Below, piece after piece: positions 9,606 through 18,229 of a stretch of DNA of 64,000 nucleotides. The stretch is from Streptomyces sp. NBC_00377 (lineage in GTDB: Bacteria; Actinomycetota; Actinomycetes; Streptomycetales; Streptomycetaceae), in assembly GCF_036075115.1 (NCBI RefSeq), contig NZ_CP107958.1, positions 3,286,001-3,350,000 on the forward strand, in the 5' to 3' direction. The position numbers and the translations under genes were made by a program. The notes under the pieces were generated by a model that was not told the DNA's origin, ran no database searches, and worked only from the letters and a program-made list of their open reading frames with translations. The stretch's first letter is position 1; every line of letters starts with the position of its first letter.

Positions 9606-11174
9606 ATGACGCGATTCGTACGGCGGACGGCGCTGGGAGCCGCCGCCGCGCTGCTGGTGGCGGGTTGCAGCGGCGGCGCGTCGGGCGGGGACGGCAAGGG
9701 CGGTACGGCCGACGCGCGGCCCCCGGCCGCCACGACCGGCACGACCGGTACGACCGGTACGACGGCCGCGTTGCCCGCCTCGCTGACCGGCCAGAAGCTC
9801 GACTGGGGGCGCTGCACGGCGACCGCGGACTCCGCCGCGCCGGGCGGCGACTGGCAGTGCGCGACGCTGAAGGCGCCGCTGGACTGGTCGAAGCCGGACG
9901 GCAGCACGATCGGCCTCGCCCTGGTGCGCTCCAGGTCCCGTGCCGACGGAAGCGACCGGATCGGCTCGCTGCTGTTCAACTTCGGCGGACCCGGCGGCTC
10001 GGGAGTGTCGACGCTTCCCTCCTACGGTTCCACGTACTCCTCGCTCCGCGAGCACTACGACCTGGTGAGCTGGGACCCGCGCGGGGTGGGCGCCAGCGAA
10101 GGCGTGCGCTGCCGCGACGACAAGGACATCCAGGCCGCCGAGTCCCTCGACTCCACCCCCGACACCCCGGCCGAGGAACAGGCGTACTTCAAGGACGCCA
10201 CCGCGTTCGGCAAGGCCTGTGCGAAGGCGGCGGGCAAGCTGATGGCGCATGTGTCGACGACCGACACCGCCCGGGACATGGACCTGATGCGCCAGGTCCT
10301 CGGTGACGCGAAGACGCACTACTTCGGCATCTCCTACGGCACCGAACTGGGCGGCGTGTACGCCCACCTGTTCCCGAAGAACGTGGGTCGGCTGATTCTC
10401 GACGCGGTCGTCGACCCGAGCGCCGACGCGGTGGGCCACGCGCGCAACCAGGCACGCGGCTTCCAACGGGCACTCGACGACTATCTCGAGTCGACCGGCC
10501 AGGACCCCACGAAGGGCAGCAAGAAGATCGCGGATCTGCTGGACCGCATCGACAGCGACCCGCTGCCGACGTCGGACGGGCGGAAGCTGACGCAGACGCT
10601 CGCGGTTACCGGCATCGTCCTGCCGCTCTACAGCAAGCAGGGCTGGCCGAGCCTGACCAGCGCCCTGAAGTCGGCGCAGGACGGGGACGGCTCCGAACTG
10701 CTGACGCTCGCCGACGGCTACAACGAGCGGGACGCCTCGGGGCACTACGGCACGTCGGCCCACTCGCAACGGCTCATATCGTGCCTGGACGACAAGCAGC
10801 GGCCGACCGCCGAGGAGACGAAGAAGCTGCTGCCGGAGTTCGAGCGGATCTCGCCCGTGTTCGGGGACTTCCTGGGCTGGGACACGGCCGGCTGGTGCCA
10901 CGACTGGCCGGTGGCCGGGCAGTACGCCACCCCGGAGGTGAGCGCGGCGGGTGCGGCGCCGGTCCTGCTGGTCGGCAACACCGGGGACCCGGCGACCCCG
11001 TACGAGGGCGCGCGGAAGATGGCGGACGAGCTCGGCAAGGGTGTCGGTGTGCTGCTCACGTGGAAGGGCGAGGGGCACGGCGCCTACCGCAGCGGGAGCG
11101 ACTGCGTCGACTCGGCGGTGGACGCCTACCTGCTGAAGGGAACGGTGCCGAAGGACGGAAAGGTCTGCTCATGA
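9606..11174 (+). CDS. Secreted alpha/beta hydrolase lipoprotein, TAP family (tandem paralogue)
   Basis: 522 residues, collinear with the preceding hydrolase: lipobox VAGC with Cys21, a low-complexity GTTGTTGTT spacer at about 44-54, FNFGGPGGSG at 124-133, nucleophile GISYGTELGG (Ser243), NTGDPATPYE and GEGHGAYRSG near the C-terminus. ATG 9606 is chosen over an upstream in-frame ATG at 9528 because a strong Shine-Dalgarno GGGGGGAGGG sits just before it and because a lipoprotein signal then starts cleanly with MTRFVRR. The 136-bp gap and its own ribosome site suggest separate or only loosely coupled expression. The gene ends at a strong terminator. The two copies differ enough to be an old duplication. 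Confidence 0.9.
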   Translation: MTRFVRRTALGAAAALLVAGCSGGASGGDGKGGTADARPPAATTGTTGTTGTTAALPASLTGQKLDWGRCTATADSAAPGGDWQCATLKAPLDWSKPDGSTIGLALVRSRSRADGSDRIGSLLFNFGGPGGSGVSTLPSYGSTYSSLREHYDLVSWDPRGVGASEGVRCRDDKDIQAAESLDSTPDTPAEEQAYFKDATAFGKACAKAAGKLMAHVSTTDTARDMDLMRQVLGDAKTHYFGISYGTELGGVYAHLFPKNVGRLILDAVVDPSADAVGHARNQARGFQRALDDYLESTGQDPTKGSKKIADLLDRIDSDPLPTSDGRKLTQTLAVTGIVLPLYSKQGWPSLTSALKSAQDGDGSELLTLADGYNERDASGHYGTSAHSQRLISCLDDKQRPTAEETKKLLPEFERISPVFGDFLGWDTAGWCHDWPVAGQYATPEVSAAGAAPVLLVGNTGDPATPYEGARKMADELGKGVGVLLTWKGEGHGAYRSGSDCVDSAVDAYLLKGTVPKDGKVCS

Positions 11175-11178
11175 CGAC

Positions 11179-11219
11179 GGCGGGGGCTTCGCGCACTCGT
11201 GGTGCGCGAAGCCCCCGCC
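11179..11219. terminator. Bidirectional hairpin terminator between the TAP-like gene and moeZ
   Basis: A 17-bp perfect stem (GGCGGGGGCTTCGCGCA with its complement), extended by one C-G pair, closes a 5-nt loop. It lies 5 bp after the plus-strand stop and 42 bp from the minus-strand moeZ stop, so it can serve both. No long T tract, as is usual in Streptomyces. Confidence 0.85.
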
Positions 11220-11260
11220 GGTCGGACCGGGTGTCCCGACGGGCCGAGGGGACGGCCGGG

Positions 11261-12439
11261 TCAGTAGATCGGCTTGCTCGGTTCGATCTGGTTGACCCAG
11301 CCGATCACACCGCCGCCGACGTGCACGGCGTCCGCGAAGCCCGCGGACTTCAGCACCGCGAGGACTTCCGCACTGCGGACACCCGTCTTGCAGTGCAGGA
11401 CGATCTTCTTGTCCTGGGGCAGGCTCTCCAGGGCGGTGCCGAGGAGGAACTCGTTCTTCGGGATCAGCCTGGCGCCCGGGATGGAGACGATCTCGTACTC
11501 GTTCTGCTCACGGACGTCGATGATCTCGATGCTCTCGCCGTCGTCGATCCACTCCTTGAGCTGCTTGGGAGTGATCGTCGAGCCGGCGGCCGCCGCCTGG
11601 GCCTCCTCGGAGACGACGCCGCAGAAGGCCTCGTAGTCGATGAGTTCGGTGACGGTCGGGTTCTCGCCGCAGACCGCGCAGTCGGGGTCCTTACGGACCT
11701 TGACCTGGCGGTACTGCATCTCCAGGGCGTCGTAGATCATGAGACGGCCGACCAGCGGCTCGCCGATTCCCGCGAGGAGCTTGATCGCCTCGTTGACCTG
11801 GATGGAGCCGATGGACGCGCACAGCACGCCCAGGACGCCGCCCTCGGCGCAGGAGGGGACCATGCCCGGCGGCGGGGGCTCCGGGTAGAGGCAGCGGTAG
11901 CAGGGACCGTGCTCGGACCAGAAGACGGACGCCTGGCCGTCGAAGCGGTAGATCGAGCCCCACACGTAGGGCTTGTTCAGCAGGACGCACGCGTCGTTGA
12001 CCAGGTAGCGGGTCGCGAAGTTGTCCGTGCCGTCGACGATCAGGTCGTACTGGCTGAAGATGTCCATCACGTTCTCGGCTTCGAGCCGCTCTTCGTGCAG
12101 GACCACGTTCACGTACGGGTTGATGCCGAGGACGGAGTCACGGGCGGACGCGGCCTTGGAACGGCCGATGTCGGCCTGGCTGTGGATGATCTGCCGTTGC
12201 AGGTTCGACTCGTCGACCTCGTCGAACTCCACGATGCCGAGTGTGCCCACCCCCGCCGCGGCCAGGTACATCAGTGCCGGCGAGCCCAGGCCGCCGGCGC
12301 CCACACAGAGCACCTTGGCGTTCTTCAGCCGCTTCTGCCCGTCCATCCCGACATCGGGGATGATCAGGTGGCGGGAGTACCTGCGGACCTCGTCTACGGT
12401 GAGCTCAGAGGCTGGCTCGACCAGGGGTGGCAGCGACAC
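11261..12439 (-). CDS. moeZ: MoeZ: adenylyltransferase/sulfurtransferase (ThiF-rhodanese fusion)
   Basis: 392 residues. The N-terminal ThiF/MoeB domain has the nucleotide loop GAGGLGSPALMYLAAAG (about 48-64), NLQRQIIH and DGTDNFATRY, and zinc cysteine pairs CYRC and CAVC. The C-terminal rhodanese domain carries the persulfide loop HCKTGVRSAE with Cys350. MoeZ adenylates the C-terminal glycine of ubiquitin-like sulfur carriers (MoaD, CysO, ThiS and pathway-specific ones) and transfers sulfur to them, feeding molybdopterin, cysteine, thiamine and some antibiotic pathways; this is established for actinomycete MoeZ. The length and both domains are complete. The stop faces the TAP-like gene across a shared terminator. 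Confidence 0.95.
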   Translation of the reverse strand: MSLPPLVEPASELTVDEVRRYSRHLIIPDVGMDGQKRLKNAKVLCVGAGGLGSPALMYLAAAGVGTLGIVEFDEVDESNLQRQIIHSQADIGRSKAASARDSVLGINPYVNVVLHEERLEAENVMDIFSQYDLIVDGTDNFATRYLVNDACVLLNKPYVWGSIYRFDGQASVFWSEHGPCYRCLYPEPPPPGMVPSCAEGGVLGVLCASIGSIQVNEAIKLLAGIGEPLVGRLMIYDALEMQYRQVKVRKDPDCAVCGENPTVTELIDYEAFCGVVSEEAQAAAAGSTITPKQLKEWIDDGESIEIIDVREQNEYEIVSIPGARLIPKNEFLLGTALESLPQDKKIVLHCKTGVRSAEVLAVLKSAGFADAVHVGGGVIGWVNQIEPSKPIY

Positions 12440-12502
12440 GGGGACTCCGTTGGTCGGTCGATCACTACAGTTGTTCTCCCCGTAACACTGCCATGGCCTT
12501 CT

Positions 12503-13261
12503 TCATTCCGAGACACCTGTTCCGATCCGCGAGACGAGTTCGTCCCAGTAGCCGGGCATGGTCTCCCAGGGGCCGGTGAGGCCGCCGCGGTCTGTGCCGT
12601 CGGTGAACCAGATCGTCGCGGCCCCCTGCCAGCGGGCGATGCGCAGTGCCTCGTCGAGGTGGCCGCGCGGTACACCGTGCACGAAGTGGCAGAAGCGCTC
12701 GGGCGGGTGCTCCGCGGTCCACTCGGCGACCTGCGACCAGCGGTAGTCGCTCCAGGGACCCGAGAAGGTGACCAACTGGTCCGCGTGCTCGGCGTAGCCG
12801 GGGTACGGGTGGGTGCCGTGACCGAGGACGATGTGGGTCGTGTCACGCAGGGTGCGCAGGGCACGGACCGTGCGGCTCAGCTCGGGGAGGGCGGTCCGCC
12901 CGGCCGGGCACCCGTCCAGGAGGAAGCCGTCGACCTGGTACCAGTCGAGGTGGCGCTGCGCGTCGGAGATCACCTCGGCGAAGCCGCGGGCGCCGTGGCG
13001 GAGTCCGAGGTTCCCGAGGACACGGACGCCGGCGTTGCGCAGCCGGCCCGCCGCCTCCAGGCAGCGCGGGTCGGGGCGGACGCCGGGGCCGTCGGCCACG
13101 TCGAGGGCGACCCAGTGCAGGGGCCGGCCGGGGCGGGCGAGTTCGACCCACTCGGCCGGGGCGAGGAGGGGGTGCGCGATGCCGGGAACGCCGAAGCCGG
13201 TACGGACACTGGTGGTGCCGGCCCTCGCGGTGCCTGCCGGGGTTCCGGTCAGATACGACAT
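12503..13261 (-). CDS. Spherulation-specific family 4 (spherulin-4) protein, probable glycoside hydrolase-like TIM barrel
   Basis: 252 residues with the spherulin-4 pattern: GFGVPGIAHPLLAPAEW near the N-terminus, LHWVALDVADGPG, NAGVRVLGNLG, DGFLLDGCP (a possible acidic site) and HIVLGHGTHPYPGY. No signal peptide is visible. This family is distantly related to polysaccharide-cleaving barrels such as the GH114/PelA hydrolase type; activity is not proven. The start overlaps the end of the upstream epimerase-like gene by 13 bp, implying translational coupling. It is the last gene of the suspected glycan operon. Confidence 0.8.
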   Translation of the reverse strand: MSYLTGTPAGTARAGTTSVRTGFGVPGIAHPLLAPAEWVELARPGRPLHWVALDVADGPGVRPDPRCLEAAGRLRNAGVRVLGNLGLRHGARGFAEVISDAQRHLDWYQVDGFLLDGCPAGRTALPELSRTVRALRTLRDTTHIVLGHGTHPYPGYAEHADQLVTFSGPWSDYRWSQVAEWTAEHPPERFCHFVHGVPRGHLDEALRIARWQGAATIWFTDGTDRGGLTGPWETMPGYWDELVSRIGTGVSE

Positions 13262-14211
13262 GCCGCCTCCATCCAGATGTCGGCGAGGGACTCCTCGAGG
13301 TTGATGCGCGGCCGCCAGCCGAGCCGGTCGCGGGCGGTGCGCACATCTGCCTGCTGCCAGCTGCCGCAGCCGTCCGGATACGGGTACGCGACCGGGCCCC
13401 CGTGGTCCGGTTCGGGGCGGGGGTGGCCGATGGCGGGCCGGAGGTGGGCGCCGGGCGGGCCGTCCAGTTCGTGGAGGGCGCCGCCGTACCCGGCCACCCG
13501 CGCGAGGACCGCGGCGGCGTCGCGCAGACGAACGGCGCGGCCCGAGCCGATGTTGATGACGCCCTGTGCGGCGGAGAGGGAGGCCGCGTGCACGGCGCGG
13601 GCGACGTCCCGGACGTCGAGGAAGTCGCGCTGCACGCCGAGTCCGCCGAGTTTGAGCTCGCCGTCACCGGACTGCATGGCACGGCGCATGGCCTCGGCGA
13701 GTCGGCCCAGCGGGGAGCCGGCGGGTGTGCCGGGTCCGGCGGGCGAGAACACCCGGAGCACGACGGCGTCCAGTCCTGAACCGAGGACGAGTTCGGTGGC
13801 GGCGAGTTTGCTGACCCCGTACGGGCCACCGGGGCGCGGTACGGCGTCCTCGGCCGTCGAGGAACCGGGCTGGCTCGGACCGTACTCGGCGCCGCAGCCG
13901 ATCTGCACCAGCCGTGCCCCGCATCCGCTGCGGCGCAGGGCCTCGCAGACGGTGGCGACGGCGACGGTGTTGTGCCGGGTGAGTTCGCGGGCGCCGCCCC
14001 GGGTGGTGCCCGCACAGTTGACGACGACCTGGGGATGGACGGCGTCGAGGAAGCGGGTGAGTGCTCCCGGGCTGCCGGACGCGAGGTCGAATCGGACGTC
14101 GGCGTCGTCGCCGCGGCCGAGCGCGGTGAGCTGGACGGCCGGGTCGGCGAGCAGTCGGTCGGCGACGAAACGGCCGAGGTAGCCGTTGGCTCCGATCAGC
14201 AGAACCCTCAT
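13249..14211 (-). CDS. NAD-dependent epimerase/dehydratase (extended SDR)
   Basis: 320 residues. Rossmann motif GANGYLG at 8-14, an aspartate-bearing loop at the end of beta-2/3 (DVRFDLASG), NCAGTTRGG, and the active-site YGVSK (Tyr131, Lys135). The C-terminal part (DFLDVRDVARA, NIGSGRAVRLRD, LGWRP) matches GalE/RmlD-like nucleotide-sugar enzymes. Likely acts on a nucleotide-sugar, consistent with the neighbouring glycosyltransferase. The start overlaps the stop of a 50-codon ORF by 4 bp (ATGA), and the end overlaps the spherulin-4 gene. Confidence 0.85.
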   Translation of the reverse strand: MRVLLIGANGYLGRFVADRLLADPAVQLTALGRGDDADVRFDLASGSPGALTRFLDAVHPQVVVNCAGTTRGGARELTRHNTVAVATVCEALRRSGCGARLVQIGCGAEYGPSQPGSSTAEDAVPRPGGPYGVSKLAATELVLGSGLDAVVLRVFSPAGPGTPAGSPLGRLAEAMRRAMQSGDGELKLGGLGVQRDFLDVRDVARAVHAASLSAAQGVINIGSGRAVRLRDAAAVLARVAGYGGALHELDGPPGAHLRPAIGHPRPEPDHGGPVAYPYPDGCGSWQQADVRTARDRLGWRPRINLEESLADIWMEAACRI

Positions 14212-14360
14212 CGTGCGGCTCCCGTGGTGTGCGCCATGGCGGCCTCCGGGGCGTGGGCTTCGGTCGCCCCGTGCCCTGCGGTCGCTCCTGCGACCGCGGG
14301 GGCTCCTGCGACCGCGGGTGCCCCGGCGGCTCCGGTCGCTCCGGATCGGGAGGTGGTCAT
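14208..14360 (-). CDS. Possible 50-aa Gly/Ala-rich small protein
   Basis: The ORF begins MTTSRSGATG and contains repeated GAPAVA units, then HGATEAHAPEAAMAHTTGAAR. No family recognised. Support: a very good Shine-Dalgarno AAGGAGAG 7 nt before the ATG, and a 4-bp ATGA overlap with the downstream epimerase-like gene, which would couple translation. Against: low-complexity composition and no known relatives. It could simply be a leader ORF that delivers ribosomes to the next gene. Confidence 0.45.
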   Translation of the reverse strand: MTTSRSGATGAAGAPAVAGAPAVAGATAGHGATEAHAPEAAMAHTTGAAR

Positions 14361-14502
14361 CTGGTCTCTCCTTCGAGGGTGTTGCGGTGGGCTGCGGCTG
14401 GGGGGAGGAACGCGTGCGGAGTGCGGTCCCCGTCCGGCGGGGGCGGCGCCGCGCACAGGACCGAGGCCCCGCCGACAGGTCCCGGGTGGGGGCGGGCGCG
14501 CG

Positions 14503-16044
14503 TCAGCACGGCTGGTCCGTTCGTACGTGGGCCGAGGCCCTGGTCAGCGTGCGGGTCGCATGGAACAGCAGGGTCAGGGCGGCGGCTCCGCAGACGAGGG
14601 ACGGGACACCGGCCGGGCCCCAGGCGGTCACCAGGGTCTCCACGGGGGTGGCAAGGAAGCCGCAGCCGGGAAGCCGGCCCGCGAGGACCGTGGCCGGAGC
14701 GAGCGCCTCCGCCGTGCCGACGGCCGCGAGGACGACAGCCGGGGCCTGGGTGAAGCCGTGGACGACGAGGAGACGGGCCAGGAAGAGAAGGACGCCCAGC
14801 GTGAGGGTGTGTGCGTAGCCGGCCGGCTCGCCCAGGGCGGCGGCGCACAGGGGAACCAGGGCGGCCAGCGCGCACAGGAACAGGGCGCAGGTGCCGAGCA
14901 GCAGCGGTTGCACGGAGGCGGCGAACTCCTCCAGGCCACGGCTCGTGTGCAGCCGGCGCCGGGCCCGCACGGCGAGGAAGTGGGCGCTCCACGCGGCGGG
15001 CGCGCAGGCCAGTGCGAGGGCCAGCAGCGGGGCGGCAGCGAAGGGCCAGGGGCCGTCGAGCGTCCCGTCGGGCAGACCGTCGGGACCCCCGGCGACGGCG
15101 ACCCGCAGGAGGCTGTCGCCGAGGGCCGCGTAGCAGAGGAGCCAGCAGGTCCAGGCGCCCGTCCGGTGCGGGCCGGGGCGGGCGCCGCGGTGCGGGCTCA
15201 ACGGGCCGCGGCGCAGCACCGCACGCAGCGCGAGGGCGACGGCGAGGACGCCGGCGGCGGCCACGAGCAGGCTCGTGTGCCCCTCGGTGAGGCGCACACC
15301 GGTCACGGCCGCGGCCCACAGGACGCCCGGCAGGAGGGTGAGCAGTGCCCGGCCCGGACGAGGTCGCGGGATCACATGGGCTGTGGCGGCCGCGGTGAGC
15401 GGGGGCGCGTCGCCGTCGCGGGGTACGCGGGCGTACATCTCCTCCGCGAGGGAGAAGACGTCCCGGTGCCGGAAGCGTGCGGCGGTGCGGTCGGTGACCC
15501 CGTGGGCCTCCAGGCCCGCAGCGATCTCCAGCGGGTCGACGGCCCGTTCGCACAGTTCGCGGTGCCGGTGCATGAGGGCCTTGACCGGGTCCGCGGCGCC
15601 CCGGCGTGGAGCGGCCGGCCTGCGCCCGTCGGCGACGGGTCCGTCGAACGCCCGGGAACTTCCGCCGGGCGTCTCCGTCCGCGCCGACGCCCGGGGCGTT
15701 CCTGATGGTCCCCTCGATCCCGGTGCGTCCGACGCACCGGGCGCGGCCACCGATCCCGGTGCTCGCAGCACTCCCGGCGTTTCCGGCGCTCCCGGCGCTC
15801 CCGGTGCTCCCGGCCCTCCCGGCCCTCCCGGCCCTCCCGGTGCTCCCGGCCCTCCCGGTGCTCCCGGTGCTCCCGGTGCTCCCGGTGACAGTGGCCCCGG
15901 GTCCCCCGCCGCTCCCACCGCGCCCAGTGCCCGTCCTGCCGCCGATGCTCCCACCGGTCCCACCGGTCCCGCGGGTCCCACCGATCCCGCGGGTCCCGCG
16001 GGCGTCACTGTTTCCGGCCGGTCCAGTTCGTCGAGCCCGCTCAT
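14503..16044 (-). CDS. Membrane protein with collagen-like N-terminal repeats
   Basis: 513 residues. Residues about 12-30 and 48-90 are collagen-like Gly-X-Y triplets rich in GAP, GPP and GPA. A short conserved cytosolic segment follows (DPVKALMHRHRELCERAVDPLEIAAGLEAHGVTDRTAARFRHRDVFSLAEEMY, given here as DPVKALMHRH to SLAEEMY, about 190-245), then about eight hydrophobic helices (for example TLLPGVLWAAAVTGV, LLLGTCALFLCALAALVP, ALTLLFHATRTL). ATG 16044 overlaps the stop of the glycosyltransferase by 4 bp (ATGA), so the two are coupled. Function unknown; position next to a PelF-like enzyme suggests a polysaccharide export or assembly component, perhaps a reduced PelG-like protein. That last point is inference only. 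Confidence 0.78.
   Translation of the reverse strand: MSGLDELDRPETVTPAGPAGSVGPAGPVGPVGASAAGRALGAVGAAGDPGPLSPGAPGAPGAPGGPGAPGGPGGPGGPGAPGAPGAPETPGVLRAPGSVAAPGASDAPGSRGPSGTPRASARTETPGGSSRAFDGPVADGRRPAAPRRGAADPVKALMHRHRELCERAVDPLEIAAGLEAHGVTDRTAARFRHRDVFSLAEEMYARVPRDGDAPPLTAAATAHVIPRPRPGRALLTLLPGVLWAAAVTGVRLTEGHTSLLVAAAGVLAVALALRAVLRRGPLSPHRGARPGPHRTGAWTCWLLCYAALGDSLLRVAVAGGPDGLPDGTLDGPWPFAAAPLLALALACAPAAWSAHFLAVRARRRLHTSRGLEEFAASVQPLLLGTCALFLCALAALVPLCAAALGEPAGYAHTLTLGVLLFLARLLVVHGFTQAPAVVLAAVGTAEALAPATVLAGRLPGCGFLATPVETLVTAWGPAGVPSLVCGAAALTLLFHATRTLTRASAHVRTDQPC
15778..16012 (-). repeat. Collagen-like Gly-X-Y coding repeat
   Basis: Tandem 9-bp units of the type ggtgctccc/ggccctccc on the plus strand encode Gly-Ala-Pro and Gly-Gly-Pro triplets on the minus strand, in two blocks (about 15778-15900 and 15955-16012). 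The DNA is nearly perfectly periodic, so length variation by slippage is likely. Confidence 0.85.
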
Positions 16045-17873
16045 CGTGCCCCCTCCGTCGCGGCGACGGGCGAGGTGCCCCGCATGGGTGGCCCCGCCGC
16101 CCAGCTCGGGCCGCGGCGGGCAGTGGCGCGGGCGTCGTGACCGGTCCAGTGGCCCGGCAGACACGCCTCGGCGGGGACGGCGAACGGACGGGGTTCACCG
16201 TCGTCGAAGAGGAACCGGCGCACCGGGGCCCGGGAGACGAGCTCCAGATAGATGCCGTGAAACGCCGTGATGTTCTGCTCGACCGTGAAGAGTTCGAGGG
16301 CGCGGGCTCGGGCAGCCGCGCCCAGGCGCGCACGACGCTCGGGGTCGCGCAGCAGCGCCACGCACGCCTCCGCGAGCGCCCGCGGATTGCGCGGCGGAAC
16401 GACCAGCCCCGTGCCGCCGATGACCTCGACCACCGCGCCGACATCGGTCGACACGGTCGCCCGGCCGCAGAACATCGCCTCGACCAGCCCGACCGGGAAG
16501 CCCTCGACGACACTCGACAGGACGACCACCGCACCGGACGCGTACGCCTCGGCGAGGGTGGGCGCTTCGGGCCCGCCGATCTCCTCGAAGGACACGGGGT
16601 TGTCGCCGACGGCATGCGGCCCGTCCGCCTCGTCGGGGAAGATCTGCGCGGCCAGCATCCTGCAGTGGCCGAGGTACGCCTGCCCCTCCGCCCCGGTGGG
16701 AGCGCCGACGATCCGCAGGCGCGCGCGGGGTTCCTCCCTGCGGAGCTCCGCGAAGGCGTGCAGGAGGGACACGAGGTCCTTCGCCGGTTCCACCCGGCCC
16801 ACCCAGACCAGGGTGTGCGGGTCGGCGGTGTCGGAGGAGTCGCCCACCTCGGCGAACCGGGACGCCTGCATCCCGGGGTAGACGGTACGCAGCTTGGCGC
16901 GGTCGGCACCGCATCTCTCCTGCCAGCGGCGGGCGTGGGCGTTCCCGGGGGTCACACAGTCCGCCTGCCGGTAGACCTCGGCGGCCAGCCGGTTGTGGAA
17001 GGCGGCCACCAGAGCGCGGACGGCGGGAGTGCCGGGGGCTGGGGAAGCGGCAGGCTCGGTGGAGCCGGCTTCGCCGGACGGCGTACCGGTGGAGCCCGCG
17101 GAACCCGTGGAGCCCGCGGGGGAAGGAGTGATCCCCGAGCTCAGGTAGTGCGTCCGCAGCCGTACTCCGTACTCGGTCACCAGCAGCGGCACCTCGAAGA
17201 AGTGCCGTGCGAGCAGCCCGGGCAGCGCCGCCGCACCACCGGACGTGGCATGGCACAGGTCGACGGCGCCGAGCCCTTCGCCACCGTCGTTCCCGTTGCC
17301 CCCGTCGGCTTCGTACCAGCGGAGCGAGAGGGGGCGCAGGGCACGTTCGAGGTGCTCGGCGACGGCGAGCAGATCGGGTACGCGCGCCTCGCGCGCCGTA
17401 CGCAGCGCGCCGGGCGCGCGACAGGCACGTTCCAGGGCGCGCACGGCGCTCTCGGAGCGGAGCGCTCCCACGAGTCCGCCCTCGTCGCGGGCGAGTTCGG
17501 CGAGGCCGTACAGCGCACTGGCGAAACGGTCCGCCTGAGGGGCGGGGGCGGCTCCCGGGGCATCCGCCGGCTTCGGGGGGTCCCCCTCGCAGAGTGCGGC
17601 CACCAACTCGCCGTAGGACTCCGCGAAGCGCCGGCGCGCCCGTCGGCCGTAGGTGACGCCGTCGTCCTCAGCCGTCCACAGCGGGGCCCTGCGCACTCGC
17701 TTGACCTGCGGAGGAAGCTCGACGAGGCCCGCGTTCTCCTGGTGTTCGGCGCGGCTGAGCGCGTAGACGTCGAATTCATGCTGCCCGAGCCCGCGCACGA
17801 GCCGGTCGCACCAGAGCCCGGCGTCCCCGCTCAGATACGGATAGCCCCCCTCCGTCAGCAGTCCGATGCGCAC
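16041..17873 (-). CDS. PelF-like glycosyltransferase (DUF3492 plus GT4 domain)
   Basis: 610 residues. The N-terminal DUF3492 part starts VRIGLLTEGGYPY, followed by WCDRLVRGLGQHEFDVYAL and CHATSGGAAALPGL. The C-terminal GT-B catalytic half has VTPGNAHARRWQERCG, the donor-binding TLVWVGRVEPAKDL, and the E-x7-E region SSVVEGFPVGLVEAM with GNPVSFEE-type elements. PelF of the Pel exopolysaccharide system is a soluble UDP-sugar transferase of this architecture. An internal low-complexity insert (STGSAGSTGTPSGEAGSTE) interrupts the middle. GTG 17873 is preferred because homologues begin at VRIGLLTEG; a GTG two codons upstream (17879) is an alternative. First gene of a coupled operon running to the spherulin-4 gene. 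Confidence 0.85.
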   Translation of the reverse strand: MRIGLLTEGGYPYLSGDAGLWCDRLVRGLGQHEFDVYALSRAEHQENAGLVELPPQVKRVRRAPLWTAEDDGVTYGRRARRRFAESYGELVAALCEGDPPKPADAPGAAPAPQADRFASALYGLAELARDEGGLVGALRSESAVRALERACRAPGALRTAREARVPDLLAVAEHLERALRPLSLRWYEADGGNGNDGGEGLGAVDLCHATSGGAAALPGLLARHFFEVPLLVTEYGVRLRTHYLSSGITPSPAGSTGSAGSTGTPSGEAGSTEPAASPAPGTPAVRALVAAFHNRLAAEVYRQADCVTPGNAHARRWQERCGADRAKLRTVYPGMQASRFAEVGDSSDTADPHTLVWVGRVEPAKDLVSLLHAFAELRREEPRARLRIVGAPTGAEGQAYLGHCRMLAAQIFPDEADGPHAVGDNPVSFEEIGGPEAPTLAEAYASGAVVVLSSVVEGFPVGLVEAMFCGRATVSTDVGAVVEVIGGTGLVVPPRNPRALAEACVALLRDPERRARLGAAARARALELFTVEQNITAFHGIYLELVSRAPVRRFLFDDGEPRPFAVPAEACLPGHWTGHDARATARRGPSWAAGPPMRGTSPVAATEGAR

Positions 17874-17950
17874 GCACACTCCCGATCTCCCGTTTGGGGA
17901 GCCGCCGTTGACCCGGCGGCTCGCAGCGGGACGAACGTATGCGGACAAGG

Positions 17951-17986
17951 TGGTGGTGCGACGGACGGTTGTCCGTCGCACCACCA
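17951..17986. terminator. Strong inverted repeat upstream of the PelF-like gene
   Basis: 16-bp perfect arms (TGGTGGTGCGACGGAC and its complement) with a GGTT loop. It lies 78 bp upstream of the glycosyltransferase start and about 270 bp past the DUF3152 stop. It may block read-through into the glycan operon or act as an operator; the sequence alone does not decide. Confidence 0.6.
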
Positions 17987-18201
17987 AAAGGGGTGAACGG
18001 TCGTAACTTTCCGGTGCAGGTCGCGTTCCGTCGCGCTAAGAGATCATCCGACCGCGAAACGTCACCTCACGTGGGTCGCACGGGGAACGCCTCCGACGCC
18101 GTGGCCGGCTGTCAGGCCATGGCCGACGAAGACGAGCACGGGCCGGCTTCGCGCGTGGGTCACCGAGCAGGGCGACCACCGCAGGGCGACCACCGGGGCC
18201 C

Positions 18202-18229
18202 GGCCGGTCTCCTCGAGCGGAGACCGGCT
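18202..18229 (-). terminator. Terminator of the DUF3152 gene
   Basis: CCGGTCTCC and its complement GGAGACCGG with loop TCGAGC, extendable by one pair. It begins 26 bp past the minus-strand stop at 18255. Confidence 0.65.

Noticed and set aside
10781..14182. Plus-strand open frame of over 1100 codons across TAP-like gene, moeZ, spherulin-4 and SDR genes
   Set aside because: Antisense shadow of GC-rich codon use; the genes on the other strand have full domain motifs.
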